DNA of 64,000 bases from Ascaphus truei (lineage: Eukaryota > Chordata > Amphibia > Anura > Ascaphidae), in the NCBI GenBank assembly GCA_036426205.1, contig CM071579.1:19041480-19105479 (forward strand), written 5' to 3'. Below are positions 30,486-41,165 of the stretch, piece by piece (positions within the stretch are counted from its first letter, which is position 1; every line of letters begins with the position of its first letter). The translations under genes were made by a program, and so were the position numbers. The notes under the pieces are model-generated. The model worked only from the letters and a program-made list of their open reading frames with translations. It was not told where the DNA came from and made no database searches.

Positions 30486-32215
30486 ACCCCCCCTTCACCT
30501 CCCCTCCCCCCTCCCGCCTTCACCTCCCTTCCTCCCTTCACCTCCCACCTACCCCCCTTCACCTCCCCTCCCCCCTTCACCTCACCTCCCCCCTTCACCT
30601 CACCTCCCCCCACCCCCCACCCCTTCACCTCCCCTCTCCCCACCCCTTCACTTCACCTCCCCCACCTTCACTTCAACCTCCCCCACCGTCACTTCACCTC
30701 CCCTCCCCCCCTTCATCTCACCTCCCCACCCTTCACCTCCCCTCCCCTCTCCCCCCCGTCACCACTACCTCCTACACTTCAACCTCCCCCCTTCATCCCC
30801 CTCCCTGTCGCCCCTTCAACCTCCCCGCCGCCCCCTCATCTCCCTCCCCCTCCCCCTTTCGCCATCCTTCGCACCTCCCTTCCCCCCTTCACCTCGGCCT
30901 TCCCCCCTTCAACCTCTCCTCCGCTTCCCCCCTTTCACCCCTTCGTGCCCACCTCCCCTCCCCCCGCCTCGCCCTCGGCCATCCCCTTTCCCTCCCGCTC
31001 CCCCCTTCACCTCCCGTCCCCCCTCTCCGCCTCCCCTCCCCCCTATCCCTCTAGGTCCCCTCGGTGTCCCCCTGTCCCTCCTTCACACTCCCTTCCCTCT
31101 TCTCCCACCACCCCCATCCCCCCCTTTCGCCCCGATCCCCTCCCCCCTTCCACCCCTCCCCTCCCAACCCTTCCCCTCACCGTCCCCCACGGCCCCGGGT
31201 AGAGGGACCCTTCCCCTCCACCCCCCCCGTTCCACCGTGGCCCCGTCTTCCTATCCACCCCCACCCCAGTCCTTCACCATCCCGCCTCCCCCGGCCCACA
31301 CCTTCACCCTATATTCACCTCCCCCACTTCACTTCACTCCCCCACCGTTCAACTCTTCACCCCCCTCCCCTATTTCCACCTCTTCATTCGTCTCTGTCAC
31401 CTCCCCTTCACCTCCAAGGCCTTCCCTCTCGCGCCCCCCTTCACCTCACCTCCCCACCCTTCACATCCCCTCCCCCCTTCACCTCCATTCACTTCACCTC
31501 CCCCCCTTCATCTCCCCTCCCGTCGCCCCTTCACCTCCCCTCCCCCCTTCATCTCTCCTGTCCGCCTCCCCCTTTCACACCGTCCCCTCCCCCCTCGAAG
31601 CCCTCCCCCTCCCCCCCTTCCCCTCATCGGCCCTGTGTCACTCTCCCCATCCCCACCCTTCACACACCTCCCGTCCCGCCTGGTCCCCCTCCCCTCACGC
31701 CGTCCCCCCCACGAGAAATCCCCCATCAGCCTCGCCTCCGCCCCCATTCCCTGCCCCCTCATGTCCTCCCCCCCACTGTTTTCCCTTCCGTCCCCCCTAT
31801 TTCCGCCTACTCCCTCCCCCTTACCCCCCCTTCACTCAACCTCCTCCCTTCACTCCCTCCCAATACCATCCGCCCCCCTTCACTTCACCTCCCCCCTTCA
31901 CTTCACCTCCCCCCTTCACCTCACCTCCCCCCCTTCACCTCACCTCCCCCTTCACCTCACCTCCCCTCACCCCCTTCATCTCACCTCCCCCCTTCACCTC
32001 CCCTCCCCCCCTTCACCTCACCTCCCCTCCCCCCTTCACCTCCATTCCCTTCACCTCCCCTCCCCCCTTCACCTCCCCTCCCTTCACCCTCCCTCCCCCC
32101 TCCCCTTCACCTCCCCTCCCCCCTTCACCTCACCTCCCCCTCACCTCACCTCACATCCCCCCCACCTCACCCCTCCTCACCTCCTCCCCCCTCACCTCAC
32201 CTCCCCCCCTCCTCA
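30486..32215. repeat. C/T-only minisatellite, 1.7 kb
   Basis: Tandem, irregular units around CCCTTCACCTCCCCTCC (about 17-20 bp), with A only in the CAC positions and few G. The complementary strand is G-rich with many GGGG runs. All three plus frames stay open for hundreds of codons as Pro/Ser/His low-complexity. No gene is implied. Confidence 0.95.
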
Positions 32216-32274
32216 GCTAGTCATTAATAAAATACAATTTGTATGAATCCAGGAAGTCCACGTAATAACGTGCC

Positions 32275-32700
32275 TGTAAGAGCTGTGTGCAGAGGTATGC
32301 AAATGGAGACCATTTAGGGTGAAATGAACATCTGGCTTTATTGAGCCTTTCCCTTTAAATAGCACAGCAAACAAAAATATACAAAAACAACAAACACCTA
32401 TCCCTTTGTAAGGGCTAACTTACTTCCCCAGTCCCTCTCTGTAAAGCTGGGGGGTGGAGAGGAAAATAGGTCTTGTCCCCTTGTGTCTTGCTGTCAATAT
32501 ACAGTCCTCCTGTATATTTAAGACCCTCTCCTCATGTCATGCTGAGAAAAATCGCTCTAGGTCTGTTTTAGCAGGAGCTTTAAACCTGTCTAAGAGTCCA
32601 AATTAGCCAGGTGGAGTCTGGTTAATTGCCTGTCTGCAGTTAACCAGCTCCCTGCTGGATTAAGAGGCAGTTTCTTACAGAGGGATAAGTCCCTGTTACA
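32275..32700 (-). mobile_element. Solo LTR, 426 bp
   Basis: The plus-strand ends are TGTAAGAGC and CCCTGTTACA, with GTGCC directly repeated on both sides (32270-32274 and 32701-32705), an exact 5-bp target duplication. On the minus strand a TATA-like GCTATTTAAAGG (32362-32352) and an AATAAAG (from 32342) lie 10 nt apart. This places the poly(A) signal upstream of the likely start site. The family has a second copy at 55438-55839. Confidence 0.9.
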
Positions 32701-32855
32701 GTGCCCATGAATACATATGTAGAATAACAGCTTTGACAATTTCACATGTTGGTCCAATAAAGGGTATCACAAGAATCCAGTTTCCTCCAGGATAAATATA
32801 CTGTAGGTAATAGTACATAATATGTCTGTTTCCTGGTCTCATGAGAGCTTTGTTA

Positions 32856-33041
32856 GGCTACGCTTATAGTGCCGGCGACGCAACGGTGACATCAGGCTGC
32901 GGTCGCTGTAAAAATCAAATTGAGATGACTTCCAGCGATCACGACCAAGCCGTCGCGCTTACTATAAGCGCACGCGACCGCGGCAATTAATTTGTTTTGA
33001 TGCAACGTCGCGTCGCTGTCACCGGCACTATAAGCGCTGCC
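32856..33041. mobile_element. Harbinger-like MITE, left of a back-to-back pair
   Basis: The ends GGCTACGCTTATAGTGCC and GGCACTATAAGCGCTGCC are near-perfect inverses over 186 bp. TTA flanks both sides (32853-32855 and 33042-33044), matching the TWA target preference of PIF/Harbinger elements. CpG-rich and non-coding. Confidence 0.85.
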
Positions 33042-33044
33042 TTA

Positions 33045-33358
33045 GGCCTTGATTAAACCGGCGGGGCCGGGCGCGTGCACTCCCTCAAGGCGATGCGCAC
33101 GCCCAAAACCTGCACTGTAGGCAGGAGACATCGGAAAGGAGACAAGGAGGCGTGGCCATGACATCACGCAAGCAGTTCGCCCTCATTGGCTGAACCGCTC
33201 ACATGACGCGGCCGTCGCTCCTGAAAATCAATTTTACAGATCAGCTCTAAATTTGCGCGCTTGCCGCCTCGATCACTCACGCAGTCGCGCGCACATAGTG
33301 CGTGCTAATTGGGAAAACTGATATTTTTGGGGGCGCCGCTTTGGGTATAATCACGGCC
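33045..33358. mobile_element. Harbinger-like MITE, right of a back-to-back pair
   Basis: The ends GGCCTTGATTAAACC and GGGTATAATCACGGCC are imperfect inverses over 314 bp. TTA occurs at 33042-33044 and 33359-33361, so it shares one TTA with the left neighbour. It contains GGAGGCGTGGCCATGACATC, also found in the CpG-rich block at 62180-62780. Confidence 0.82.
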
Positions 33359-33589
33359 TTATACTTCTTCACGGTGTCTGACAAAAGCATGATGCAGACT
33401 ACTTGGTCAAATAGACATGGTGAGGAAGCTAGTATAATCTACTTACTGAGTCACTTCGTCACCTAAGCTGTTTTCTCCCTATGGAAAGATTCTCACCTGC
33501 CTTCTATTGTTCCTCTCTTCTCCTTAATCAGTTTAGAAGATTAGAACAGAATCCAGAGAGGCACTGGCTAATGAGAGTTTCTCTGCTGC

Positions 33590-34334
33590 TCCTCAGTAGT
33601 TAATGAAAGTTTCTCCCCTACTCCTCAGTAGTTAATGAGAGGTCTTCCCCTGCTCCTAAGAAGTTAATGCGAGGTCCTCCCCTGCCCCTCACTGGTTAAT
33701 GAGGTCCTCCTCTGTCCGTCACTGGTTAATGAGGTCCTCCCCTGCCCCTCACTGATTAATGAGGTCCTCCTCTGTCCCTCACTGGTAAATGAGGTCCTTC
33801 CCCTGCCCCTCACTGGTTATTGAGGTCCTCCTCTGTCCCTCACTGGTTAATGAGGTCCTTCCCTGCTCCCCACTGATTAATGAGAGGTCCACCCCTGCTC
33901 CACATTGGTTAATGAGGTCCTCCCCAGCTCCTCATTGGTTAATGAGGTCCTCCCCTGCTCCTCACTGATTAATGAGGTCCTCCCCTGTTCCTCACTGGTT
34001 AATGAGGTCCTCCCCTGCTCCACGCTGATTAATGAGAGGTCCTCGCCTGCTCCTCACTGGTTAATGAGAGGTCCTCCCCTGCTCCTCACTGGTTAAAGAG
34101 AGGTCCTCCTGTGCTCCTCGCTGGTTAATGAGGTCCTCGCCTACTCCTCACTAGTTAATGAGAGGTCCTCCCCTGCTCCTCACTGGTAAATGAGGTCCTC
34201 CCCTTTTCCTCACTGGTTAATGAGAGGTCATCAACTGCTTCTCATTGGTAAATGAGGTCCTCCCTTTTTCCTCACTGGTTAATGAGGTCCTCCCCTGCTG
34301 CTCACTGGTAAATGAAAGTTCCTTCCCTGCTCCA
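33590..34334 (+). repeat. About 30-bp minisatellite
   Basis: About 25 units of CTCACTGGTTAATGAGGTCC plus TCCCCTGCTC, with unit variants carrying GAGAGGTCC. A 30-bp unit keeps one frame, giving the decapeptide-like repeat (SSLVNEVLPC) at 33905-34096. I see no reason to call it a gene. The gypsy element is inserted just past its right edge. Confidence 0.95.
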
Positions 34335-34339
34335 TAGTG

Positions 34340-35147
34340 TGTCAGGACGTGCTCACCACAAACAAGACGGGGCCGCGGTGCTGAGGTGGGATAGGATATA
34401 ACGCCACCCACAGCCACGAGGGCACGTCTTGAGCGTAGAGTGGTCTGGGAGTCCGGATCGGGGCAGGAGAGGTACGGATGGTAGAGAGTGCTATTTGCCA
34501 AGTCTGGGGTTAGAGAGAAGGACGTAATCGTTTACCGTTTGCCGGGATCAAGATGCCAGAGGTGCGGAGAGTCGTGTTGCCGTATGCCGAGTTCGGGATG
34601 CCACAGGTGCGGGTAGTCGTAGCAGAAGCCGGTTCGGTACACGAGGAAGACTGCAAAAAACTAAGAACAGGACAAGACAGGATAGGGAAGGCAGAGAGTG
34701 ATGAGAACAACTGGTTCATGCTCAGCACAAGATGTCAGTGAAACGTAGGGTATATATATATAGAGAGGGTCCAATGGCAGGCGAGCAAGGGTGGGGGTGG
34801 TGGAAGGGCAGGCTACGTAGGGCATAAGCCAGCATGAGTTACCAGGGGAGGGCATAAGCCCAAGTAGTAAGACTGCATTTGATGCAGCAATGGTTTGAGG
34901 TGCTGTGCGTTAAGGGGTTGGTGGCGCCGTGTGGCCGCGCCTCGGTGTAGCAGCTTGCGAGGGCGGTGAAGCGGGCACTAGCCGGCGGGCCCAACCAGTA
35001 GAGAAGGAGCATTGGTGTGCCCAGGGAGATGGATCGGCGTGGAGAGAGAGGTGCCTGCGTGTGCGGGGGGAGAAGACCGGCGGAGGTAGACCCGGTGAGC
35101 TGGGAAGGAAGCACGCCAGGACTCGGGCGTTGATCCCAGGACTCACA
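34340..35147 (-). repeat. 3' LTR of the gypsy element
   Basis: On the minus strand it begins TGTGAGTCCTGGG and ends GTCCTGACA. A TATA box (TATATATATA) lies at about 34748-34760. It is homologous along its length to 39462-40347, apart from about 70-80 bp missing near 34530 and scattered indels. Confidence 0.9.
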
Positions 35148-35199
35148 GTCACCACCCCCCCCCTTCGGGGCGAACTCGGGCATAATGACGATGGCTTGC

Positions 35200-35470
35200 G
35201 AGGATTCAGTCGATGGAAAGCGGGCCAGGCGAGTCGAGGCGGGTGAGATCCCGGTGGGGAATCCAGGAATGTTCTCTGGTCCAACCCCCTCCAGTGGACC
35301 AGGTTATTGTAACTATCCTCTGGAAACCTAGAATCCAGGATAGACTGAACCTCGTATCCGTTGACCTTGGGACAGAAGAGGAAGGGAGGAGACGTGGTCT
35401 TAGAAAAGCGAGGGACTCGAATGCTGGTTTAAGAAAACGATAAGAAAGACTGAAGGGAATCTTCATGAGG
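35200..35470 (-). pseudogene. Chromodomain remnant at pol C-terminus
   Basis: Minus frames give an ILGF..VTITW stretch, then GWTREHSWIPHRDLTRLDSP, which corresponds to the LDSR..YLV.WKG...E..TW.P...L pattern of retrotransposon chromodomains. A frameshift splits the beta-strand and helix parts. A chromodomain behind integrase defines the chromovirus group, where it guides integration to marked chromatin. Confidence 0.75.
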
Positions 35471-35599
35471 GTGGAAGGCGCACGGGGGATAAGCCACAGG
35501 ATTAATCCTCTGACACAGGTAAGGGAGAGTACGAGGAACTTGGTGCAGCTTCATGGTAGGAACCTTTAGTCAGATATTCCTGAGGAAGAGAAGCTACCA

Positions 35600-36370
35600 A
35601 ACCCTGTCTACCCGGGCAAATTTCCGGGACCGGGGCGTCGAGAGGAGTCTGCATGGAGTTTTGTCTCCCTGTAGCCACCTTTATTCTCTGAAATCCTCAT
35701 CCTAAGTCTTTCGAGCGCGGGAGACTGGCTTGTCAACGCTGGTACCGACCGAGGATAGAGGGGAGAAGAGGGTAGACGGGGAAGGGATGAAAGCAACAAT
35801 TGTATGAAGAGGGAGTCTTGAGTGGAGTCATTGTGAAGAGGAAGTTGAAGACAAACGGCCACCAGGGAGCCGATCCAACCCACATCATCACGTTGTATCG
35901 GTTATAAAACACCGAAGGTATTGTTCCAGGTTTGGCTGGCCTCTCTCCGTCTGCCATTGTCTGGGGTGGTATCCCGAGGAGAATTGAGAGTGAAATACAC
36001 CAATTTCGGGAGAGGAAAGGCTCACCCAAATGAGGACACACAAATTGGGACCACGATCAGAGACGATGGTTTGAAGGCAATCGTGCGTGAAGACGAAAAA
36101 TCTCCGGATGGTGAAACATCCGCAAGCCTGGAGGAATGTGGAAAGACCCCTCAAGGGGAAAAAACGATCAATTACCACAAGAATAGTATCTCCCTTGGAG
36201 CTGGGGAGCTCTACAATGAAGTCCATAGACAGATGGTTCCAAGGACGCTCTGGAATGGTTAAGGAAGAAGAAGGCTGCTGTCTGACCGGGGTACTTTGTT
36301 GCGAGCGCACGTCGACACGCCAATTTAACAAACTCCTCCACATACTTGCCCTCTCTGGCCACAGAAGGTA
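35600..36370 (-). pseudogene. Integrase remnant
   Basis: The frame at 35888-36343 shows MDFIVELPSSKGDTILVVID (first catalytic Asp), then IVSDRGP (second Asp), then SSGYHP and TERGQPNLEQYLRCF (catalytic Glu region), the D,D-35-E pattern of retroviral-type integrases. Downstream frames hold the SPF-like C-terminal region (HNDST..FI). A frameshift lies between the second Asp and SSGYHP, because the residues there are scrambled. Confidence 0.9.
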
Positions 36371-36639
36371 AGGGTTGAAACAGGTCGTTGGTCTTCCGTA
36401 TCCCTGGATGTCTGCCGATTTAGAGGAATGGCACCACTCGAGAACCCTTTTTGCGGGTGGGGTGCCGAGTGTAGAGTCTTCCCTCCGGAACCCATGAGCC
36501 CATCGGGCTTGTGATTGCTCGGATTACGAATCATTCCAATATCAAGGAGTGGCGGACCGAATACATCTGAGGGAATAATCGTCTCTAGCTGTTCTTAGAC
36601 TTGGCCTCTGCAGGAAATGTCGAGACAGAGCGTCCCCTT

Positions 36640-37330
36640 AGATTTTGGAGCCAGGAATAGGAGATGAGAAAATTGAATGTAAAAAAAAATAGTGCAGCGG
36701 GCTTGTCGAGAGCTCAAATGACGTGCCCCTCTAAAGAGAAGGTCTTATGGTCTGTGGTATGTATATGGTTATAGGTGTCTCGTCACTCTAAGAGTGTCCC
36801 ATCTCTAATGCCAAATTGATAGCCAAAGCTCTCGGTTCCCGACATCGTAATTCGTTTTCTTGGCGACGAGAATTTCTTCGAGAAGAAGGCACATGGTGTG
36901 TGTAGTCTGGCTAAGGGAGAGATCCTTTGGGATAAGACAGCCCCAGCCCGATGTCAGAGGCCATCTACCTCCAAGTAAATGGGAAGTTTAGGATCTGGGT
37001 GGGGAGGATAGGGGCAGACACAAAAGCCTTCTTCAGAAATTTAAATGCCCGTGTTTTATGGCGGTCCTCAGACATGATGAAGGATCTGCCCTTCTTCGTT
37101 GAGAGCAGTTATGGGAGATATCATAGAAGAAAAATTGCGAGAATAAGCGTTCGATAATAGTTTGCAAAACCCTAGAAAGCGTTGCACGGCTTTGAGAGGG
37201 TCGGACGGGGCCAGTCCAAATAGGTTAAGTTTTTTCTGGATCCATATTGAATCCGGATAGTCAGAGATAAAGTATCCAAAAATGCCAAATGACTTGAGAT
37301 GGAACGACCATTTCTCCAATTTGCCAAGCG
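36640..37330 (-). pseudogene. RNase H and RT thumb/connection remnant
   Basis: The frame 37068-37319 has WSFHLKSFGIFGYFIS then KAVQRFLGFCKLLSNAYSRN, the LGY.IS and RFLG..NYYR.F..NFS motifs after the RT palm. Further on, near 36780-36900, NYDVGNREL is read with flanking ACAFFS-like residues, the conserved Glu-containing part of RNase H. At least three frame changes occur here. Confidence 0.85.
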
Positions 37331-37860
37331 GGGGTTCTCCGGAGGCGTAACAGCACCTTGAACGTGTTGATGGTTCTTGAGGGGATTTAGAAAAAGATTA
37401 GGATGTCATCTAGGTAGACGATAAGAAATGTGTTAAGAAGTCCCGAAAAAATCTCATTGACGAATCCTGGAAAACGCTGTGGTGCGTTGCAAGATCGAGC
37501 ACGAACATGAACCAGGTATTCATAGTGGCCTTCATGGGTGGTTAAAAGCAGTCTATAACTCGTCCCCCCTCACGTATCTTACTAAATTGTAGGCACCTCT
37601 TAAATCCAATTTAGAAAAGAAAAAGATAGTGCTCCCTGAAGACGGTCGAAGAGTTCCGGTATCAAGGGCAGTGGTGTAGCGGTTCTTGCGTGTGATGTAT
37701 TTAAAACCCGGTAGTCATGATGTGCGAAGAGAGAACCGTCCTTTTTTTGACGAAAAAAGAAGCCCTGCTCCGCGCTGGAGGAAGACTTTCGGATGATGAA
37801 ACCCTCTCTAAATCTCTGACGTATGTGTTCATGGCCTAGTCTCTGGAGAGAGAGAGGATT
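37330..37860 (-). pseudogene. Reverse transcriptase palm remnant
   Basis: The catalytic YLDD is encoded at 37416-37405, within IVYLDDILIF. Upstream (about 37450-37560) the frames read KTAFNTHEGHYEYLV and CNAP..F..FVNE, the classic W.TAF....G.YEYLVMPFGL.NAP..FQ order. The catalytic residues are intact but the reading frame is not. Confidence 0.9.
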
Positions 37861-38300
37861 AGGATAGGATCGTCTCTTGGAAAGAGGTGCCGGGGTAGGA
37901 GTAGGTCAATAGGACAGTCGAAAAGAACGGTGCGGAGGTAGAACCTCGGAAAAGTGCTTTGGTCGAAAACACATCACGGAATTCCCCGTACAGAAGGTAG
38001 GGAGTTGACCTTTCTGGCAGGGTAGACAACCACCAATATTGGAAATATCCGGTACATGTCTTGGCACAAGGAGCACCCACTGGATGGGTTCCCGATCCGT
38101 CCAGTCGATGCGAGGATTATGGAGTTGAAGCCAAGGAGACCCACAAAACAGCTCAACAGAGGAGGTGGATAACATCGAGGGTAATGATATCCGTATGAAC
38201 GTCGATGAACTGCAGTAGGAGAGGCACCGTCTGTAGCAGATGATGAAGCCGGTGTAGAGGTCGACAGTCAATGGCCTCCAGACACTAATGGCCTTTTACT
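37860..38300 (-). pseudogene. Protease/RT linker remnant
   Basis: The frame 37906-38271 has GSPWLQLHNPRIDW, the conserved segment after the retropepsin domain in gypsy elements. It is followed in shifting frames by YREFRDVFSTK and LPPHRSF, the entry to RT. I could not see an intact catalytic DSG or DTG triplet. Confidence 0.75.
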
Positions 38301-39441
38301 GATAAATGAAATGTTCCGTCTAGCAAAAGTTCATCTGTCATGAATTGCCTGCGAACGGAGTCAATGAACGCCCGTGCTTGAGTGTGATGAAATCCTCTCC
38401 AGACGTGGTATTGGCAACATTATCCTGGTGGGAAGGACCGTCTTTCGAGAGAGGAGAAGTGTCAGTATTCACAACGACCACTCTCGGATTCATTTTTGGA
38501 GTGGCGTTTCCCGGCTTGTGGGGACCACTGGTGGTTAATATGTGACCGATGCACAGTACATGCAAGAGACGTGCATTGCCGCCGACGTTGGTTTCTCGGC
38601 ACCAGACACGCTGTGTTACCTCCACAATGCATTGGTTCCGGGGCGTCCCCCAGGAAGGGGGGGTGGTAGAGCACGAACGATGATGCCTGAAACCCGTACG
38701 GGTACGAGAACGTCATTTCGCTCCTGCAGGACGCGGATCCACCCGAAACACCAGACTGATCAAATCCTCTAGGTCGATGGGACGTCCCGCCTGGCGAGAT
38801 CAACTTTAGGGATTCAGACAGACTTCTGCCAAAACCGCTGAGATAGTTGAACGATAGTCTTCATATTCCTATCCTCTGTCCTCCAGCAGCAAGGGCGGAA
38901 AACTCCACAGGCGTACCGAGCGACGGCAGTCGTATCGCGGTTATGTGATGAAGAGAAGACGCTGCCAGTTAATGCCGTGCAGGGTGTGTCGAAGACTTTC
39001 GGAACTCTCGACGAAGAGATCGATGTTCTGTGGAGGGGACCTGTTGTTCCGATGGGAGAGGCCCTGCAGCGCTGCGTAATGAGAAGAGCCACAGATAGCC
39101 GACCCTGGAGACAGAAGAGACAAAACGAGGAGGGCGAGAGTAGAAATTGGATGAGGCATTGGTTAAGAAGCCTACATCCTTGGGGATCCCCAGCATAGTG
39201 TTTGGGAGCCGGTAATACGAGGTCTCAAAGCAAAGGAGAGGTGCTGGAAAAGCGGAGGGGTTTGTGGAGGCTGTGGAAGCCACGGGTGAAGGTTCCCGAC
39301 TGAGAGCTCGGACTTGAACGGTAAGGGAATGAAGGCTCTGCGTGTAACGTATCCATTCGATCAGCTTGTTCAATAAGTCATCTAGCCTGGTGAAGAGATT
39401 TGTTGGACATTTAAAGTGCGCTCCACCTCAGCGGGGTCCAT
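38300..39441 (-). pseudogene. gag remnant
   Basis: The start codon is at 39441-39439 (MDPAEVERTLN), 20 nt inside the 5' LTR. Later frames include VFDTPC and a Trp/Leu-rich capsid section (about 38800-39100), and EPMHCGG followed by a broken CCHC-like zinc-knuckle area (about 38560-38650). The ORF closes after 19 codons, so frameshifts fragment it throughout. Confidence 0.75.
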
Positions 39442-39461
39442 GTTTGTAGGGCTGAGCATAA

Positions 39462-40347
39462 TGTCAGGAACGTGCTCACCAAACGAGACGGGGCCGCGGG
39501 TGTCGAGGTGAGGAGTGATAGATAACGCCACAAGCCGACGCCAGCGAGGGCACGTCTTGAGCGTAGAGTGGTCTGGGAGTCCGGATCGGGGCAGAGAGAG
39601 GTACGGATGGTAGAGGGTGCTGTTGCAAGCCAAGGGGGTTGTAGAGAGAAGGACGTAATCGACTTATCCGAGATTGAAGCTGATCGATTGAACCCCTGAA
39701 CAAGCTTTACCGTTTTGCGGATCGGGGGATTGCCGATGTGCGGAGGGAGGTAGGCTAGTGAACGTGCCGTATGCCGAGTTCGTGAGTGACCAGAGTGCGG
39801 GGGCATAAGTCGTGGTAGCGGAGCCGGTCATCGGTACACGGGTGAGAACTGCAAAACAAGACAGGACAAGACAGGACTAGGGAGGCAGAGTGATGAGAAC
39901 AACTGGTTCTATGCTCAGCCAACGAGTCAGAGACACTGTAGGGCATATATAGGAGAGAGGGTCCAATGGCAGCGCAGCAAGGTGGGGGTGTGTGGAAGGG
40001 CCAGGCTACGGCAGGGATAGGTCCAGCATGAGTCCCAGGGGAGGAGCCATAAAGCCCAGTAGTAAGACTGCATTTGATTGCAGCAATGGTTTGAGGTGCT
40101 GTGCCTTTAAGGGGTTGGTGCGGCTCCGTGTGGCCGCGCCTCCGTGTAGCTGTGCTTGCGGGTGCGTGACCGGGCATTGCCGCCGGCCCAACAGTAGAAG
40201 AAGAGCATTGGCGTGCGTGCGCGCGCCCACGTGGAGCTGTGATCGGCGTTCCGGAGAGAGGCTGCCTGCATGCCACGGGGGGAACCCGGCGGAGCTGCAG
40301 GTGAGTGGGGAGCACGCCGAGGGCGGTGTGACTCCAAGACCCTTACA
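39462..40347 (-). repeat. 5' LTR of the gypsy element
   Basis: On the minus strand it begins TGTAAGGGTCTTGGAGTC and ends TTCCTGACA. A TATA box (CTATATATG) lies at about 39943-39952. At 886 bp it is about 78 bp longer than the other LTR. The region downstream of TATA is CpG-rich. Confidence 0.9.
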
Positions 40348-40352
40348 TAGTG

Positions 40353-41165
40353 GTCCATAAGCAAATGGATTCACTAGCACCTCAGATGATCAAGAACTAG
40401 AGGACATGGATAGAAAATGTTTCACTTTGAAGCACCCTATCAGAAGATGAGAACTATCTTGCTGAATCTTCTCCCTTCAAATGCAAACATGTTAACATAA
40501 GATAATTAGCAATGTTTCAGCGTTTGTTAAAATAATTTCCAATACACTAGTACTGCACTCTAAACCTAGGGAACATAACGGGTTACAAACTGGACTAGTG
40601 CCGAGCAGGGCACTAATACACATTTATTTTAATAAGAGTTTCTGTGCGGAAGTGCCCCAAAGAAAATCCCCAGAGAGTTTTACACATTTCTTATTTTTAC
40701 TTGTCAGCTCTGGGAATTTGTTCTGTAAAGACCTTGTTCTAACGTTCACAGCATAATTGTTTTGGCCTTTTAGAAGAACAAACTAACAAATAAATAAACT
40801 AGTGAGCCATGGTGTTTACAGCATCAACACAGAGATAATGCAACCCGAGCGTCCAATTCTCTTCATCAGTTTTTACATTGTAGCAACACCATTTATCTAA
40901 CTGCTGAAAGAACGAGGAGGCAGGGAAGTCACAATGCAAAAAAACAAAGGGGGAATTCAATAGGGGGAAATTAACTACATAGAACAAAGTAACTCAGAAC
41001 ACTGCAGGTAAACTGCTTCAACACGCACTCTCCTGTGAATACTTTGACAGATTTCTGTAACGTGTGTTAGATTGGCTGGTACCCAATGTTCATATAAAAG
41101 CAGCAATATCAACAATATACAAAAAGAACAGATTCTAAGGAGAATCTCACCAAAGATCCTACACA
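40353..41165. other. No recognisable feature
   Basis: AT-rich unassigned sequence right of the gypsy insertion. Confidence 0.5.

Larger units (their letters stand above)
34340..40347 (-). mobile_element. Full-length Ty3/gypsy chromovirus-type retrotransposon
   Basis: 6,008 bp bounded by TAGTG at 34335-34339 and 40348-40352, an exact 5-bp target duplication. Two LTRs flank a minus-strand order of gag, protease, reverse transcriptase, RNase H, integrase and chromodomain, which is the Ty3/gypsy (Metaviridae) order. The coding part is broken by many frameshifts and stops, so it is inactive. The gag start lies only 20 nt from the 5' LTR, and no typical tRNA primer site ending in TGG is visible between them. 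The two LTRs differ by many small indels, pointing to age or to base-calling errors. Confidence 0.93.

Noticed and set aside
30327..32227. Proline-rich protein genes (291, 327 and 387 codons)
   Set aside because: C/T-only repeat. Three overlapping frames on the same strand are open, with no start context or domain.
36640..38300. Intact pol polyprotein
   Set aside because: Catalytic motifs are present but spread over several frames with stops. I list it as pseudogene parts only.
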